Counted from the stretch's first letter, positions 16,279 through 25,339 are shown. The stretch is 64,000 bases of DNA from Vibrio europaeus (GCF_001695575.1 NZ_LUAX01000007.1:1302001-1366000), one strand, 5' to 3'. The notes: generated by a model not told the origin, from the letters alone. Made by a program: numbers and translations.

Positions 16279-17631
16279 ATGTCTATTGGATTTGATTATG
16301 GAACCGCGAATTGCTCAGTTGCAACGCTAGTCGATGGACAGGTGAAACAGATTCCTTTGATTGGAGAGGATTTTTATGTTCCTTCAACCTTGTGTGCTCC
16401 AACGTCAGAAGTGGTGTCGGAATACCTATTTAGAGTCCTCGGAATCAAGCCCTCTGATGGGGCTGGAGAGCAGATGCTTCGTCGTGCGATTAAACTCAAT
16501 GCCGAAGAAGGCCTCGATGTCCGCAGTGATGATGTTAAGTTTGGTCATGAAGCGCTCAACCTCTATTTAGAAGATCCTCAAGACGTTTACTACGTTAAAT
16601 CACCAAAATCTTTTTTAGGTGCAATGGGGCTGCGGGATATGCAGTTGTCATTTTTTGAGGATCTCGTGTGTGCCATGATGGCAAACATTCGTCAGCGAAC
16701 AGAATCGGCTCTAGAGCAAGAGGTGACTCAAACCGTGATCGGTCGTCCGGTGAATTTTCTTGGTCGAGGTGGTGAAGAGTCAAACATTCAAGCCGAAGGC
16801 ATCTTGCGTCGCGCCGCTTTAAGGGCGGGATTCAAAGACGTTGAGTTTCAGTTTGAACCCGTTGCCGCTGGTTTGGACTACGAAGCTTCATTGGATCAGG
16901 ACAAAAATGTCTTGGTCGTGGATATTGGTGGTGGTACCACAGACTGCTCGTTTTTACGCATGGGGCCAACATGGGCTGGAAAGCGAGAACGTAGGGATTC
17001 ACTCCTAGCCCACTCGGGTCAAATGGTGGGTGGCAACGATCTCGATATCTTTACCGCATTTAAGCAGTTTATGCCTGAGTTTGGGATGGGGACGCAAAAT
17101 CTAGCCGGTTTAGAAGTGCCGACAACCCAATTTTGGAATCCTATTGCCATTAATGACGTTCAAGCGCAGCGTAAGTTCTATGGGCACGATAATAGAAAGC
17201 AACTACAACTATTAATTAAAGAAGCGCAGAACCCAGATAAACTGCGTCGACTATTCGAGCTTTATCAAGGCACATTAGGCTATGCCGTCATCAGAGAAGC
17301 CGAGCAGACCAAAATTGCTTTGGGTGATGAAGAGAGCTACCAAGCGCAAATTCAGTTGATCAACGAGTTGGTCTCTATCCCTGTTTTAAAATCGGATATG
17401 GAAGCGGCGATTTCAGTCCCAACCGAGAAGATTAAAGCACTAGTTAAAGAAGCAATAAACCAGAGTGGGATTGAGCCAGATGTCGTTTATATGACAGGGG
17501 GCTCTGCACGTTCACCAATTTTAAGAGGAGCAGTGAGTGCGATACTGCCGACTACGCCAATCGTGAGTGGTAATTACTTCGGCTCAGTGACGGCCGGTTT
17601 AGCGCGCTGGTCGAAGCTTATCTACTCGTAA
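16279..17631 (+). CDS. yegD: YegD-type Hsp70/actin-fold ATPase
   Basis: A 450-residue protein with the actin/Hsp70 ATPase fold and no substrate-binding domain. The phosphate-1 loop is FDYGTANCSVA near the N terminus, phosphate-2 is VVDIGGGTTDCSF near residues 213-225, and the adenosine motif is YMTGGSARSPIL near residues 407-418. Length and motifs match the E. coli putative chaperone YegD. Its physiological role is not well established. Transcribed alone. Confidence 0.9.
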   Translation: MSIGFDYGTANCSVATLVDGQVKQIPLIGEDFYVPSTLCAPTSEVVSEYLFRVLGIKPSDGAGEQMLRRAIKLNAEEGLDVRSDDVKFGHEALNLYLEDPQDVYYVKSPKSFLGAMGLRDMQLSFFEDLVCAMMANIRQRTESALEQEVTQTVIGRPVNFLGRGGEESNIQAEGILRRAALRAGFKDVEFQFEPVAAGLDYEASLDQDKNVLVVDIGGGTTDCSFLRMGPTWAGKRERRDSLLAHSGQMVGGNDLDIFTAFKQFMPEFGMGTQNLAGLEVPTTQFWNPIAINDVQAQRKFYGHDNRKQLQLLIKEAQNPDKLRRLFELYQGTLGYAVIREAEQTKIALGDEESYQAQIQLINELVSIPVLKSDMEAAISVPTEKIKALVKEAINQSGIEPDVVYMTGGSARSPILRGAVSAILPTTPIVSGNYFGSVTAGLARWSKLIYS

Positions 17632-17991
17632 TTATTACGTACTAGCTGTTTAATCCTAACAAGATTGCATGGCTTGCTCGGGCAGATTCACAACACATTT
17701 CCGAATACCTTGAAAGAGTAGTCTTCTCTTTACGGCGTAATAGTCTGTAAAGAGAAAGGATTACTCTACATGTTCACTCCCTCACAACTCTAACAACGCT
17801 TTCACATACCTTTGTTGAAATGAGATGTGCGTCGAATAATTTCTACTATTATTCAATATAAGTATTAGTAACTCTTTTTTTGATATGACTTATAATGAAA
17901 CTTTAATTTATAAAATTAATAAAAAAGTATTGCACTAGCAAGTGACAGCATTTCTATAGTTGTACGCCGTTTTATTTTGAGGATTTTGGTA
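17632..17991. other. Intergenic region of 360 bp with a hairpin and the chemoreceptor promoter
   Basis: No gene is apparent. A 10-bp inverted repeat, TTCTCTTTAC (17724-17733) with GTAAAGAGAA (17747-17756), could end yegD transcripts but lacks a T run. The right half is very AT-rich and must hold the promoter of the chemoreceptor gene. GAGG at 17979-17982 is its ribosome site. Confidence 0.5.
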
Positions 17992-19902
17992 ATGCGGAAC
18001 TTAGGATTCAGAAAATTATTACTTATTTCAATCATTGCTTTAGTTGTTTTTTCTGTCTCAGTATCAAGCTATGTTGCTTATATTGACCAGAAAGAAACGT
18101 TGGTAGAGGTTATTACCAATAGTAACCAAGAGTATGTAGAGAGTCAGGCAGAGCAAATCGCCAGTAAACTCAATGAGAAAGTGGCAGGTTTAGATAAGCT
18201 TGGCAAACAGTTGGAAAGTGAGCCTATTACGGGGACAGAACAAGATTTCATTCAATTGACCCACCTGATTGCAGGCGGGATGAATCTGAATAGTTCGGTT
18301 GTTGGGTTTACCAATGGTGATGCCTATTGGAATCAAACCGCCAAGACTTGGCCGAACCATAAATACGATGGTGATGTTACAACGCGAAGTTGGTATCAGC
18401 TTGGTAGGCAAAGTACCACTGCGGCTATGACTGAACCATACCTAGACAGTGATGGCGACACGTATTGGGTGTCCATTGTTCGTAAGACATTTAGCGGCAT
18501 GATTTCTGCTGATATGCAGCTCGGCTTTCTCAACGAAATCGTTAAAAGCGCCAACGAGATACCAGGCGCGATCGCGATGATTATTAACCACGATAAAACC
18601 ATTCTTGCATCATCATTCGAAGAGGTAAAAGCTGGCGAGAAATCAGATAAATCCCCTTGGCTTAGTGACGTCGCGAAGCAATCACTCGGCGTCAGTGAGT
18701 CGGTATTTGATGGGCTTATGGGAGATAAAGAGAAGTTATTTTTCTCGCATCAAATCAACATAGCGGGTAAGAGTTGGTATTTTGTTGTTGGTCTACAAAA
18801 GGACATTGTGTTTGCTGATCTCGCTTCGGCGAAGACATCTGCGATCACTACTGCGCTAGTTGCCACGGTGATCAGTGTGATTCTGGCACTACTAATCATG
18901 AATGTGTTGTACCGACCAATACTGGTACTGAAAGAAACCATTGCTGGTTTGAGTCAAGGTAACGGTGACCTAACCCAACGCATTGAGGTGAAAACCAATG
19001 ATGATCTTGGGCAAATCTCCGAAGGGGTCAATGCGTTTATCGCCAACTTGCAAAACATGTTGTTAGAGATAAGAGAAGTCACCGATCACCTGAATGAAAA
19101 CGTCGATCGAATGAAAGATCAAAGTCAGCGTAACAGCGTCATTCTTCAAAACCATGTTCAGGAAACAGAGCAGGTTGTCACTGCAATTGAAGAGATGAAC
19201 TCAACCGCAGAATCTATGGCGACGGATGCAGCTAATACCGCTCAGCTTACACATAAAGCGAGTGAGGCGAGCACAACCTCAAAGAATACGGTCACACAGG
19301 CGCAAAACAACGTTCAGGAACTGGTCGATGATGTCAGTACGGCTTCAGACAATGTTAATAACATGGCTTCAGAGACGGATGGAATCAACACTATTTTGGG
19401 TGTTATCGGTGATATCGCAGAGCAAACCAACTTACTAGCCCTAAACGCGGCAATTGAAGCTGCGCGTGCAGGTGAGCAAGGTCGAGGCTTTGCGGTTGTT
19501 GCCGATGAGGTGCGTAACCTTGCAAGCAGAACGAAAACCAGTACCGAAGAAATCGAGGCAGCGCTTGCAAGTTTGCTGCGCGGTAGCCAGTCTGTCGTCG
19601 ATTCAATGGACTCGACGAAGCAGAAATGTGCGCAAACCGCAGAGGGTGCCGGTGAAGTAGCAGAAAGCCTAGATGTGATGACAGAGTTTGTTACCGACAT
19701 CAACGACCTGAGCACTCAAATTGCGACAGCGGCGGAAGAGCAAAGTAGTGTGACTCAGGAGTTGAGCCGCAATATGTCGGCGATTAATGACATCGTTGGT
19801 GAGTTGGACAGCAATGGCCAACAGGCTCTTGAGGAAGCTCAGAATATCTCTGACATGAACCAGAAATTGACCGGAATCGTGGGTCGATTCAAACTCGATT
19901 AA
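17992..19902 (+). CDS. Methyl-accepting chemotaxis protein with dCache-like sensor
   Basis: A 636-residue chemoreceptor. Residues about 8-28 form the first membrane segment, a periplasmic double-Cache-like domain extends to about residue 275, a second membrane segment lies near 283-304, then comes HAMP (PILVLKETIAGLSQGNGDLT) and a cytoplasmic signalling domain. The hairpin tip sequence EQTNLLALNAAIEAARAGEQ is canonical. It should pass binding of a small molecule, often an amino or organic acid, to CheA. No C-terminal CheR-tethering pentapeptide is present. I use the ATG at 17992, five codons inside the longest frame, because GAGG stands at the right distance. Confidence 0.93.
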   Translation: MRNLGFRKLLLISIIALVVFSVSVSSYVAYIDQKETLVEVITNSNQEYVESQAEQIASKLNEKVAGLDKLGKQLESEPITGTEQDFIQLTHLIAGGMNLNSSVVGFTNGDAYWNQTAKTWPNHKYDGDVTTRSWYQLGRQSTTAAMTEPYLDSDGDTYWVSIVRKTFSGMISADMQLGFLNEIVKSANEIPGAIAMIINHDKTILASSFEEVKAGEKSDKSPWLSDVAKQSLGVSESVFDGLMGDKEKLFFSHQINIAGKSWYFVVGLQKDIVFADLASAKTSAITTALVATVISVILALLIMNVLYRPILVLKETIAGLSQGNGDLTQRIEVKTNDDLGQISEGVNAFIANLQNMLLEIREVTDHLNENVDRMKDQSQRNSVILQNHVQETEQVVTAIEEMNSTAESMATDAANTAQLTHKASEASTTSKNTVTQAQNNVQELVDDVSTASDNVNNMASETDGINTILGVIGDIAEQTNLLALNAAIEAARAGEQGRGFAVVADEVRNLASRTKTSTEEIEAALASLLRGSQSVVDSMDSTKQKCAQTAEGAGEVAESLDVMTEFVTDINDLSTQIATAAEEQSSVTQELSRNMSAINDIVGELDSNGQQALEEAQNISDMNQKLTGIVGRFKLD

Positions 19903-19942
19903 CAACAAAAAAGAGGCACTAATTAGTGCCTCTTCTACTTTC
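19903..19942. terminator. Bidirectional terminator between the chemoreceptor and the XRE gene
   Basis: A perfect 24-bp palindrome at 19911-19934 (AAGAGGCACTAA and its complement) has an A run on the left and a T-rich stretch on the right, so it can end both convergent transcripts. Confidence 0.9.
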
Positions 19943-19953
19943 TGGGTATTGGA

Positions 19954-20598
19954 TTAGCCGCGTCGTGCCCAAACACCCCAACGAACAATACCAATAACTT
20001 CGATTTCACCTTCATCAATGGTATTAATTGGGTTGCGTTCAGTGTCTTCCCCATACCAAACGTGTACTTTGTCAGCGATTTTTACTAGGGTGAAGAAATC
20101 TGGTGTTGGGTTGTTACCAATTCGCGCCAAGACAATGTCATCATTTGCCCACTGTTTGTCTTTGGTAATGAGAGCGTAACAGCTCCAGGTTCTTGAAACT
20201 GCACCTGCAACCGGATAAACCACACCAAAGCAGTCCGCATATTCTTTTGCTACTGGCATAGTGTCAATCGCAGTGGCATCACCAGTAGTCAGCTGTTGCT
20301 GAACGTCGGTACGCTTGTAGATGTTGACGGTAGCGGCTTCAGAGTCCGACAATAGGTTGATTGTCTCTTTATCAGTGGATTTGTCACCGATGCCAAAGCA
20401 TAGCCAATGTGGTTCGACATCAAGAAAGCGTGCGATATCAGAAAGCTCTTCTAAGCTTGGGTAAGTACGATTGCTTGATTTTGATAGGTAGCGGCCAATG
20501 GTCGCTTTACCTTTACCAATGCCTTGGGCGAGTGAAGCGTTGTTTTCACCCCGTTCTTTTAGTAGGGCGATGATTCTGTCTTGATAATTGTCTTGCAT
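19954..20598 (-). CDS. XRE helix-turn-helix regulator with an S24-like C-terminal domain
   Basis: A 214-residue CI-like protein. Residues about 6-65 are an XRE helix-turn-helix (ASLAQGIGKGKATIGRYLSK), and the C-terminal half is built like a LexA/S24 peptidase beta-fold (DDIVLARIGN, FFTLVKI). The usual catalytic GDSM motif is not visible; the corresponding place reads RTWSCYAL, so self-cleavage on DNA damage is doubtful. No phage genes flank it here, so it is either a domesticated phage repressor or a host regulator of unknown target. Confidence 0.8.
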   Translation of the reverse strand: MQDNYQDRIIALLKERGENNASLAQGIGKGKATIGRYLSKSSNRTYPSLEELSDIARFLDVEPHWLCFGIGDKSTDKETINLLSDSEAATVNIYKRTDVQQQLTTGDATAIDTMPVAKEYADCFGVVYPVAGAVSRTWSCYALITKDKQWANDDIVLARIGNNPTPDFFTLVKIADKVHVWYGEDTERNPINTIDEGEIEVIGIVRWGVWARRG

Positions 20599-20928
20599 CG
20601 ATGAAACCTTAACGGGTAAGTATTCTTCTCAAATATGAAACTACCAGAAAATATATGCTCTTTTTGAAAGCCATGCAAGTCGCCATCTCTCAAAATTTAT
20701 GTGTTGGTTTCTGTTTTGGATATTAAATCATCAATAATTTGTATTTATTTCAAAAATGATTAACAGATTTTGTAACATATACACAGCTAATAGGTGGTTT
20801 AAGTTTTGATTAAGAAGAGTCCGCTCGCCATTGAGAGGTTTTGAGTGTTGCGGGGTGGGCAAGGCGTTATTAGAATGTCCCTCTTGAGTTAACAGGCTCG
20901 GTTTGTCGATGTGGAAAAGGACAGTGGA
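20599..20928. other. Intergenic region of 330 bp between divergent genes
   Basis: AT-rich, with start regions at both ends and no open frame or RNA gene that I can support. It presumably holds the promoters of the XRE gene and of the transporter gene. Confidence 0.4.
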
Positions 20929-21840
20929 ATGAAAGATCAAATTGCTCAAACAGAAAAGCGCGCATTAAAGCTAGGCATAGCGGCTAACTTGGTTATGGCG
21001 TTTTCAGGTTGGGCAGCTTACAACTTGTCTGGTTCAGAGGCTTTACTGCTTGATGGCAACATGTCTTTTATTCTGTTTCTTACTGCGATTGTGGCGCTGA
21101 AAATTACCCAAATAAAGTCGCTACGTAATGAAACCTACCCTTTTGGTCTGTATGTAACTGAGGCGCTATATAGCCTAATGAAAGGTTTGTTGCTGCTAGG
21201 TGTGGTTATTTCGGCAATCGTTAGCAATGGATCAAAAATTGTTAGCTACTTAAATGGAGCTCAGCTCACAACGATTAAAACTGGTGTGATTGTCTATTAT
21301 GCGATTGCTATGGTGGCGATTTGTTGGGGGCTATCTGCTTTTTACTATTTTCAGAATAAGAAGATTGCTAACAGCAGTTCGATGCTCAAGGTTGATCAAA
21401 AATCTTCACTGATTGATGGCGTACTTTCTGCTTCGACTGGCGCTATTTTGGTAGTTATTGGTTACGTTCAAGTTGGCAACCAATTTGATTTCCTTCTTTA
21501 TATTGGCGATGCGTTGTTAGTTTTAATTTTGGCACTGCTGATGATAGGTCAGCCGATTGGCATTATTCGTGAGGCGTTTGTTGAACTTGCGGGTGGAAGA
21601 CTGCAAAACGAGCAGCAGCACCAAGAGATCTCTACATTGGTTACGGATCATTTTGCTAATCAAGAGATAGAAAAGCTCAATATCAGCAAAACTGGATCAA
21701 GTTATCTGGTTGTGATTGGTGTGTCGTTGCTGCAGTTACAACAACACGATGAGGTACTATGGCGTGAGCAAAAAACGAAACTCACTCAAGAGCTAAGCAG
21801 TAAATATCCGTTTGTTGACGTAGAGGTGGTCGTTATCTAG
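20929..21840 (+). CDS. Divergent cation diffusion facilitator (CDF) family transporter
   Basis: A 303-residue inner-membrane protein with about six hydrophobic segments and a C-terminal cytoplasmic domain of about 90 residues, the CDF layout. GSEALLLDGNMS in the second segment and SLIDGVLSAS in the fifth resemble the CDF metal site, but the usual HxxxD pairs are reduced to single Asp residues, so the transported ion is uncertain. The start at 20929 is preceded by AAAAGG; a GTG at 20911 would add six residues. The DUF3626 gene starts 22 bp downstream. Confidence 0.8.
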   Translation: MKDQIAQTEKRALKLGIAANLVMAFSGWAAYNLSGSEALLLDGNMSFILFLTAIVALKITQIKSLRNETYPFGLYVTEALYSLMKGLLLLGVVISAIVSNGSKIVSYLNGAQLTTIKTGVIVYYAIAMVAICWGLSAFYYFQNKKIANSSSMLKVDQKSSLIDGVLSASTGAILVVIGYVQVGNQFDFLLYIGDALLVLILALLMIGQPIGIIREAFVELAGGRLQNEQQHQEISTLVTDHFANQEIEKLNISKTGSSYLVVIGVSLLQLQQHDEVLWREQKTKLTQELSSKYPFVDVEVVVI

Positions 21841-21862
21841 ATTTTTTGGATAGAAATAGAAT

Positions 21863-22699
21863 ATGGCACAAGATATTTATTACAGAGCACTTCAGGCGAT
21901 ACGTGACAAGTCTGTCGAGAATACTTTTTTATGTCCTTATGCAGTGACCATTAATTTTCACCCCGATCGTTTTACTCACGATAGCCGACCGTTGATCGAG
22001 CAAATAGCGCATGATGGGGTTTTGAAGTCTCAGTTCGAAACACAAACTAGTAATGGTGGTTTAACGGCATTTAACGGTGGAGAACGCTGGCTATGGGAGC
22101 AGCGCGTATTTGGTGGTGTTTATGATACTTGTGAAGCACATCAGAGGCCTAAATATGGTGCTTTGAACTTTCTTGAAAGCGAATACGGAGCAGCCCCTCG
22201 ATTTGGTTCAAGTTACTTTCGAATAAACCGTAGAGTGTTAGAAAGAACCAGTTATTGCTATCCAGATAGTTATTATCATCCCACCAATTTCGCTATGTCC
22301 AGCTCCGTTAAATCTTTGGTCAAAATGGCACAAGCGTTTACTGGAGATGAGCTCGATAGATATGTTGAAGCGCAAATCCATGGTGAGTTGAACCTCGCAA
22401 AAGACGTTGAAGCATTGGTTCTTGACCCAAGCTTCAAGGGCACAGAGGTCGAGGTATGGGCTAACAAACTGCCATGTGTTTTAGAATGGCATAGCGGATA
22501 CGTTTTAGATGTCCAAGACGTTAATGACAACCCGAGTTACAGAGGCGGGTGCCTCATCGAACTAGCTGTAAAGCTAGCGACTAACAATAAGATAAAGCCA
22601 ATAGATCTTTCTAGAGCCATTTATCAGCTGAACTTTGACGAACAAGATATCAAGAAAATCTGGCACTATATGGCTAATTTCGGCAGATTGGCTCGCTAA
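21863..22699 (+). CDS. DUF3626-family protein of unknown function
   Basis: A 278-residue soluble protein that I recognise as DUF3626-like by segments such as VTINFHPDRF, GGLTAFNGGERWLWE and RPKYGALNFLESEYG. Its biochemical function is not known to me. The pattern of a conserved Arg, Ser/Thr-rich strand and later Glu residues could fit an ADP-ribosyltransferase-like fold, but that is a guess. It appears to be co-transcribed with the CDF-like gene 22 bp upstream. Confidence 0.72.
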   Translation: MAQDIYYRALQAIRDKSVENTFLCPYAVTINFHPDRFTHDSRPLIEQIAHDGVLKSQFETQTSNGGLTAFNGGERWLWEQRVFGGVYDTCEAHQRPKYGALNFLESEYGAAPRFGSSYFRINRRVLERTSYCYPDSYYHPTNFAMSSSVKSLVKMAQAFTGDELDRYVEAQIHGELNLAKDVEALVLDPSFKGTEVEVWANKLPCVLEWHSGYVLDVQDVNDNPSYRGGCLIELAVKLATNNKIKPIDLSRAIYQLNFDEQDIKKIWHYMANFGRLAR

Positions 22700-22716
22700 A
22701 TTACGAGCCTAATCTA
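22685..22716. terminator. Bidirectional terminator between DUF3626 and the MFS gene
   Basis: AGATTGGCTCG (22685-22695) pairs with CGAGCCTAATCT (22704-22715) with one bulged base. It spans the DUF3626 stop codon and lies between convergent genes. Confidence 0.65.
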
Positions 22717-22722
22717 CTTAAG

Positions 22723-23928
22723 CTAAGAAACCAGTAATGGCTCTAGTTCGTTTCTTTGGCTAAGTCTAATCATCACACCGACGGCGACAAACATAACGGC
22801 GGCGGCCAGCATGAACCCATATTGAGTTGTACCGTAGTGAGCCAAAGCCGCAATCACAACATAGCTGACGCTTTGCACCGAAGTTGAGAACATAGCCAAG
22901 CCTCCATCCACTCGACCACGTTGATTGACCTCAATTGTATGGTGCATCCAATTGGTACGTGCGATGCGATTTAACGCGTTAAAGAAACCAAAAAACAGAG
23001 TAAATAGCAAAATATAGCCAGGATGTTGCGAGAAACTCATGCCGACTAGGGTAATTGCCACTACCGCCATGGAATACTGCATGGTTGTTTGGTGTGAGGT
23101 TAATTTCAATAGCTTGCTAAGTAATACGCCTGTGAGCAGTGAACCTAAACCAAAAGTGATGTTATAGCCTGCATACCAATCACCTGAAACCCCATTTTCT
23201 GCAAACCAAATCGGAACCAACTTGCCTAAAAAGGTCAGTATCGGATAGGAAAGGCAAGAGAGCATAATAAAAGCATAGAAACGTGGTTGCTTAGCGAAAA
23301 TGCTCTTACTCTCTTTCATTTGCTCTAGAAAGGGCGCTTTGTGAGTGCTGAGTAATTTTCTACGGTAGGGCGTTAGTATATAGCTAAGCGCTGCGATACC
23401 CGAAGCGCTCGCTGCAAAAGCTGCGAATTCAAGCATGCCCCATGCTTGCAGTAATATGACGCCCAATGCACCGGCACCAAGAGTTGTGCCTTGCATTACA
23501 ATTTCTTGCTTGCCTGAGATAGAAGCGTATTCATGCAGATCGTAGTTTTCTTGAGTAAACGCATTATTGGTAGTCCAAGCTAAATTGCTCGTTACCCAGA
23601 ACACAAGTTGCGCTGCAGCAAGTAACCAATGTGATCCGTCAGACAGCCAATAAGCGAAGAAGACAACCATAGCAGTTGCAGACTGAATCAATTGGACTAA
23701 AACTAGTAGTGACTTGCGCGAGTGTCTGTCGATCAAAGTAGAGAAAAATGGGGTAAGGACAAACGAAGTTGCGGTACAGGCGAGTGCGATTAGGGCCACA
23801 AAGGTGCCCATGTTTTCTGATTCAAGCATGACCCAAGGCAGGGCCATCATAAACAAGCCTGATGAAATACCATCAAAAAAGCGTCCGGAAAGATAAGGTA
23901 AGGTTCTGCTTTTTGCGAGTAGGTTCAT
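22723..23928 (-). CDS. MFS transporter, probably SoxR-controlled exporter
   Basis: A 401-residue membrane protein with about 12 hydrophobic segments and the major facilitator layout, including the DRHSRK loop after the second segment. It resembles MFS_1/MFS_3 efflux proteins. I place the start at 23928, where AAGGAAAATTCA precedes the ATG, rather than the in-frame ATG nine codons earlier, which lies inside the promoter region. It is divergent from soxR, and the SoxR operator sits between its -35 and -10 elements. This suggests export of redox-active compounds. Confidence 0.88.
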   Translation of the reverse strand: MNLLAKSRTLPYLSGRFFDGISSGLFMMALPWVMLESENMGTFVALIALACTATSFVLTPFFSTLIDRHSRKSLLVLVQLIQSATAMVVFFAYWLSDGSHWLLAAAQLVFWVTSNLAWTTNNAFTQENYDLHEYASISGKQEIVMQGTTLGAGALGVILLQAWGMLEFAAFAASASGIAALSYILTPYRRKLLSTHKAPFLEQMKESKSIFAKQPRFYAFIMLSCLSYPILTFLGKLVPIWFAENGVSGDWYAGYNITFGLGSLLTGVLLSKLLKLTSHQTTMQYSMAVVAITLVGMSFSQHPGYILLFTLFFGFFNALNRIARTNWMHHTIEVNQRGRVDGGLAMFSTSVQSVSYVVIAALAHYGTTQYGFMLAAAVMFVAVGVMIRLSQRNELEPLLVS

Positions 23929-23964
23929 TGAATTTTCCTTATGTATATTCGCCAACTTGGTGTT

Positions 23965-23995
23965 ACTCTAAAACCTAAAGCTAACTTGAGGTAAA
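23965..23995 (-). promoter_or_regulatory. SoxR-type promoter of the MFS gene with a 19-bp spacer
   Basis: On the minus strand TTTACC (23990-23995) and TAGAGT (23965-23970) are separated by exactly 19 bp, the overlong spacer that MerR-family activators need. The dyad CCTAAAGCTAACTTGAGG at 23974-23991 closely matches the known SoxR box CCTCAAGTTAACTTGAGG and overlaps the spacer and -35 end. Oxidised SoxR should therefore activate the MFS gene. Confidence 0.85.
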
Positions 23996-24025
23996 GCGCT
24001 TTATTCAATTAATTTGGAGGCTTAT

Positions 24026-24490
24026 ATGGAAATGAGCGTAGGGGAAGTCGCAAAGCGTGCCGGAGTAAAAGTATCGGCACTGCATTTTTACGAGCAAAAA
24101 GGATTGATTCACAGTTGGCGCAATCAAGGTAACCAACGGCGTTATCATCGTAGCGTGCTGAGAAGGATCGCAGTGATTAAAGCAGCGCAGGAAGTTGGAT
24201 TAACGCTAGAGGAAATTGTCCACTCTCTTGATCAGTTGCCTAAGCATCAAGCACCAAATAGAGAGCAATGGGATCGGATGGCTTCAGGGTGGAAAGAGAT
24301 GCTGGAGCACAGAATTCTACAACTAAAAGCACTTCAAGATGACCTAGGGGGCTGCATTGGCTGCGGTTGTCTCTCAATGGAGTCTTGCGCGATTTACAAC
24401 CCACAAGACATTCGCGCAGAGACATTCAAAGGTAAAACCTTGCTGACCAATCCTGAAGAGTGGTCACAAAGAGAGGGCGAATCCGAGTAG
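24026..24490 (+). CDS. soxR: SoxR, redox-sensing MerR-family activator
   Basis: A 154-residue SoxR. The N-terminal MerR winged helix (VGEVAKRAGVKVSALHFYEQ) is followed by a dimerisation helix and the [2Fe-2S] cluster motif C110-x2-C113-x-C115-x5-C121 in GGCIGCGCLSMESC. Oxidation of the cluster by superoxide or redox-cycling compounds switches it on. GGAGG at 24016-24020 fixes the start at 24026. No soxS is seen nearby, as is usual outside the enterobacteria, so it probably acts directly on the divergent MFS gene. Its last nine codons overlap the end of the convergent AEC gene. Confidence 0.95.
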   Translation: MEMSVGEVAKRAGVKVSALHFYEQKGLIHSWRNQGNQRRYHRSVLRRIAVIKAAQEVGLTLEEIVHSLDQLPKHQAPNREQWDRMASGWKEMLEHRILQLKALQDDLGGCIGCGCLSMESCAIYNPQDIRAETFKGKTLLTNPEEWSQREGESE

Positions 24491-25339
24491 TAAGGGTAGG
24501 GTTAAAATACTAAAGAAGTTGCCAAACAGAACCATTGAAGCCACCTTGGTGGGTTCTATTTGAAAGCGTTCAGCGAATAAGTAGTTCATCACGGCAGGTG
24601 GTAGCATAGTGAAAAGCACCATCATCTGTAATTGCATCGTTGGCAGCGGAATAAAGAAGTAGATAACCGCGAAAGCAATCGCACCAGTAAACAGTGATTG
24701 CAATGTGCAAAGCATACCCACCTTAAGACCGCTCATCCTCATATTACACATTTGAGCTCCTAAAGAGAGCAGCATAACTGGCACAGCCGCTTGCCCGAGT
24801 AAAACAGTCGCTTCATACAATGGTGACCAAACGCCAATACCAGATAAATTGAAGATAAGCGCTGCGCTTGCGGCAAGAAAGATTGGCATTTTGATGATCT
24901 GTTTGAACGGATTCCCTTCACTGAGCAGTGCCAAGCCAAGGCTAATGTGGATACAGGCCGACACCACAAACAGTAAGACCGCAGAAGCGAGTGCGGTGTC
25001 GCCAAAGGTGTAAGTAAAGAGTGGGATAGCCAAGTTACCACTATTGCGAAACATATGCGGTGGCGCCCAGGCTTTATATCTCAACTTAGACGCTTTACAT
25101 ACAGGAATCATAATCAAGCCGGGTAGCAACACTGCGACGAGGGATGCAGTGAGCAAAGGCACTTGCTGAGTATCTAGCGGCATAGCAACCAATGAAGAGA
25201 AGACTAGGGCAGGGGTAAAAGCATCCATGTTAATGCGATTTATCGGTTTGAAATCGGGTTTTAACCAACGCCCAACTGAGTAACCTACAGCTACCAACGC
25301 AAAAACTGGAAAAAGTATGCCTACGACTTGCTGAAACAT
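24464..25339 (-). CDS. AEC-family (auxin efflux carrier-like) transporter
   Basis: A 291-residue inner-membrane protein with about ten hydrophobic segments in two halves, the AEC/BART layout, with MFRNSGNLAIPL as a recognisable family segment. Bacterial members move small organic acids or amino acids; the substrate here is unknown. The start at 25339 has GGGCAGGA upstream; the 59 residues ahead of it in the open frame look unlike protein and are excluded. The 3' end overlaps soxR by 27 bp on the opposite strand. Confidence 0.85.
   Translation of the reverse strand: MFQQVVGILFPVFALVAVGYSVGRWLKPDFKPINRINMDAFTPALVFSSLVAMPLDTQQVPLLTASLVAVLLPGLIMIPVCKASKLRYKAWAPPHMFRNSGNLAIPLFTYTFGDTALASAVLLFVVSACIHISLGLALLSEGNPFKQIIKMPIFLAASAALIFNLSGIGVWSPLYEATVLLGQAAVPVMLLSLGAQMCNMRMSGLKVGMLCTLQSLFTGAIAFAVIYFFIPLPTMQLQMMVLFTMLPPAVMNYLFAERFQIEPTKVASMVLFGNFFSILTLPLLLGFALSL

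Noticed and set aside
17724..17756. Hairpin after yegD as a Rho-independent terminator
   Set aside because: The 10-bp stem is real, but no T run follows on either strand, so it is mentioned only as a hairpin in the intergenic entry.
19314..19715. A 133-codon open frame on the minus strand inside the chemoreceptor gene
   Set aside because: It lies entirely within the strongly conserved signalling domain on the other strand, has no ribosome site, and its sequence is biased in the way expected of an antisense shadow.
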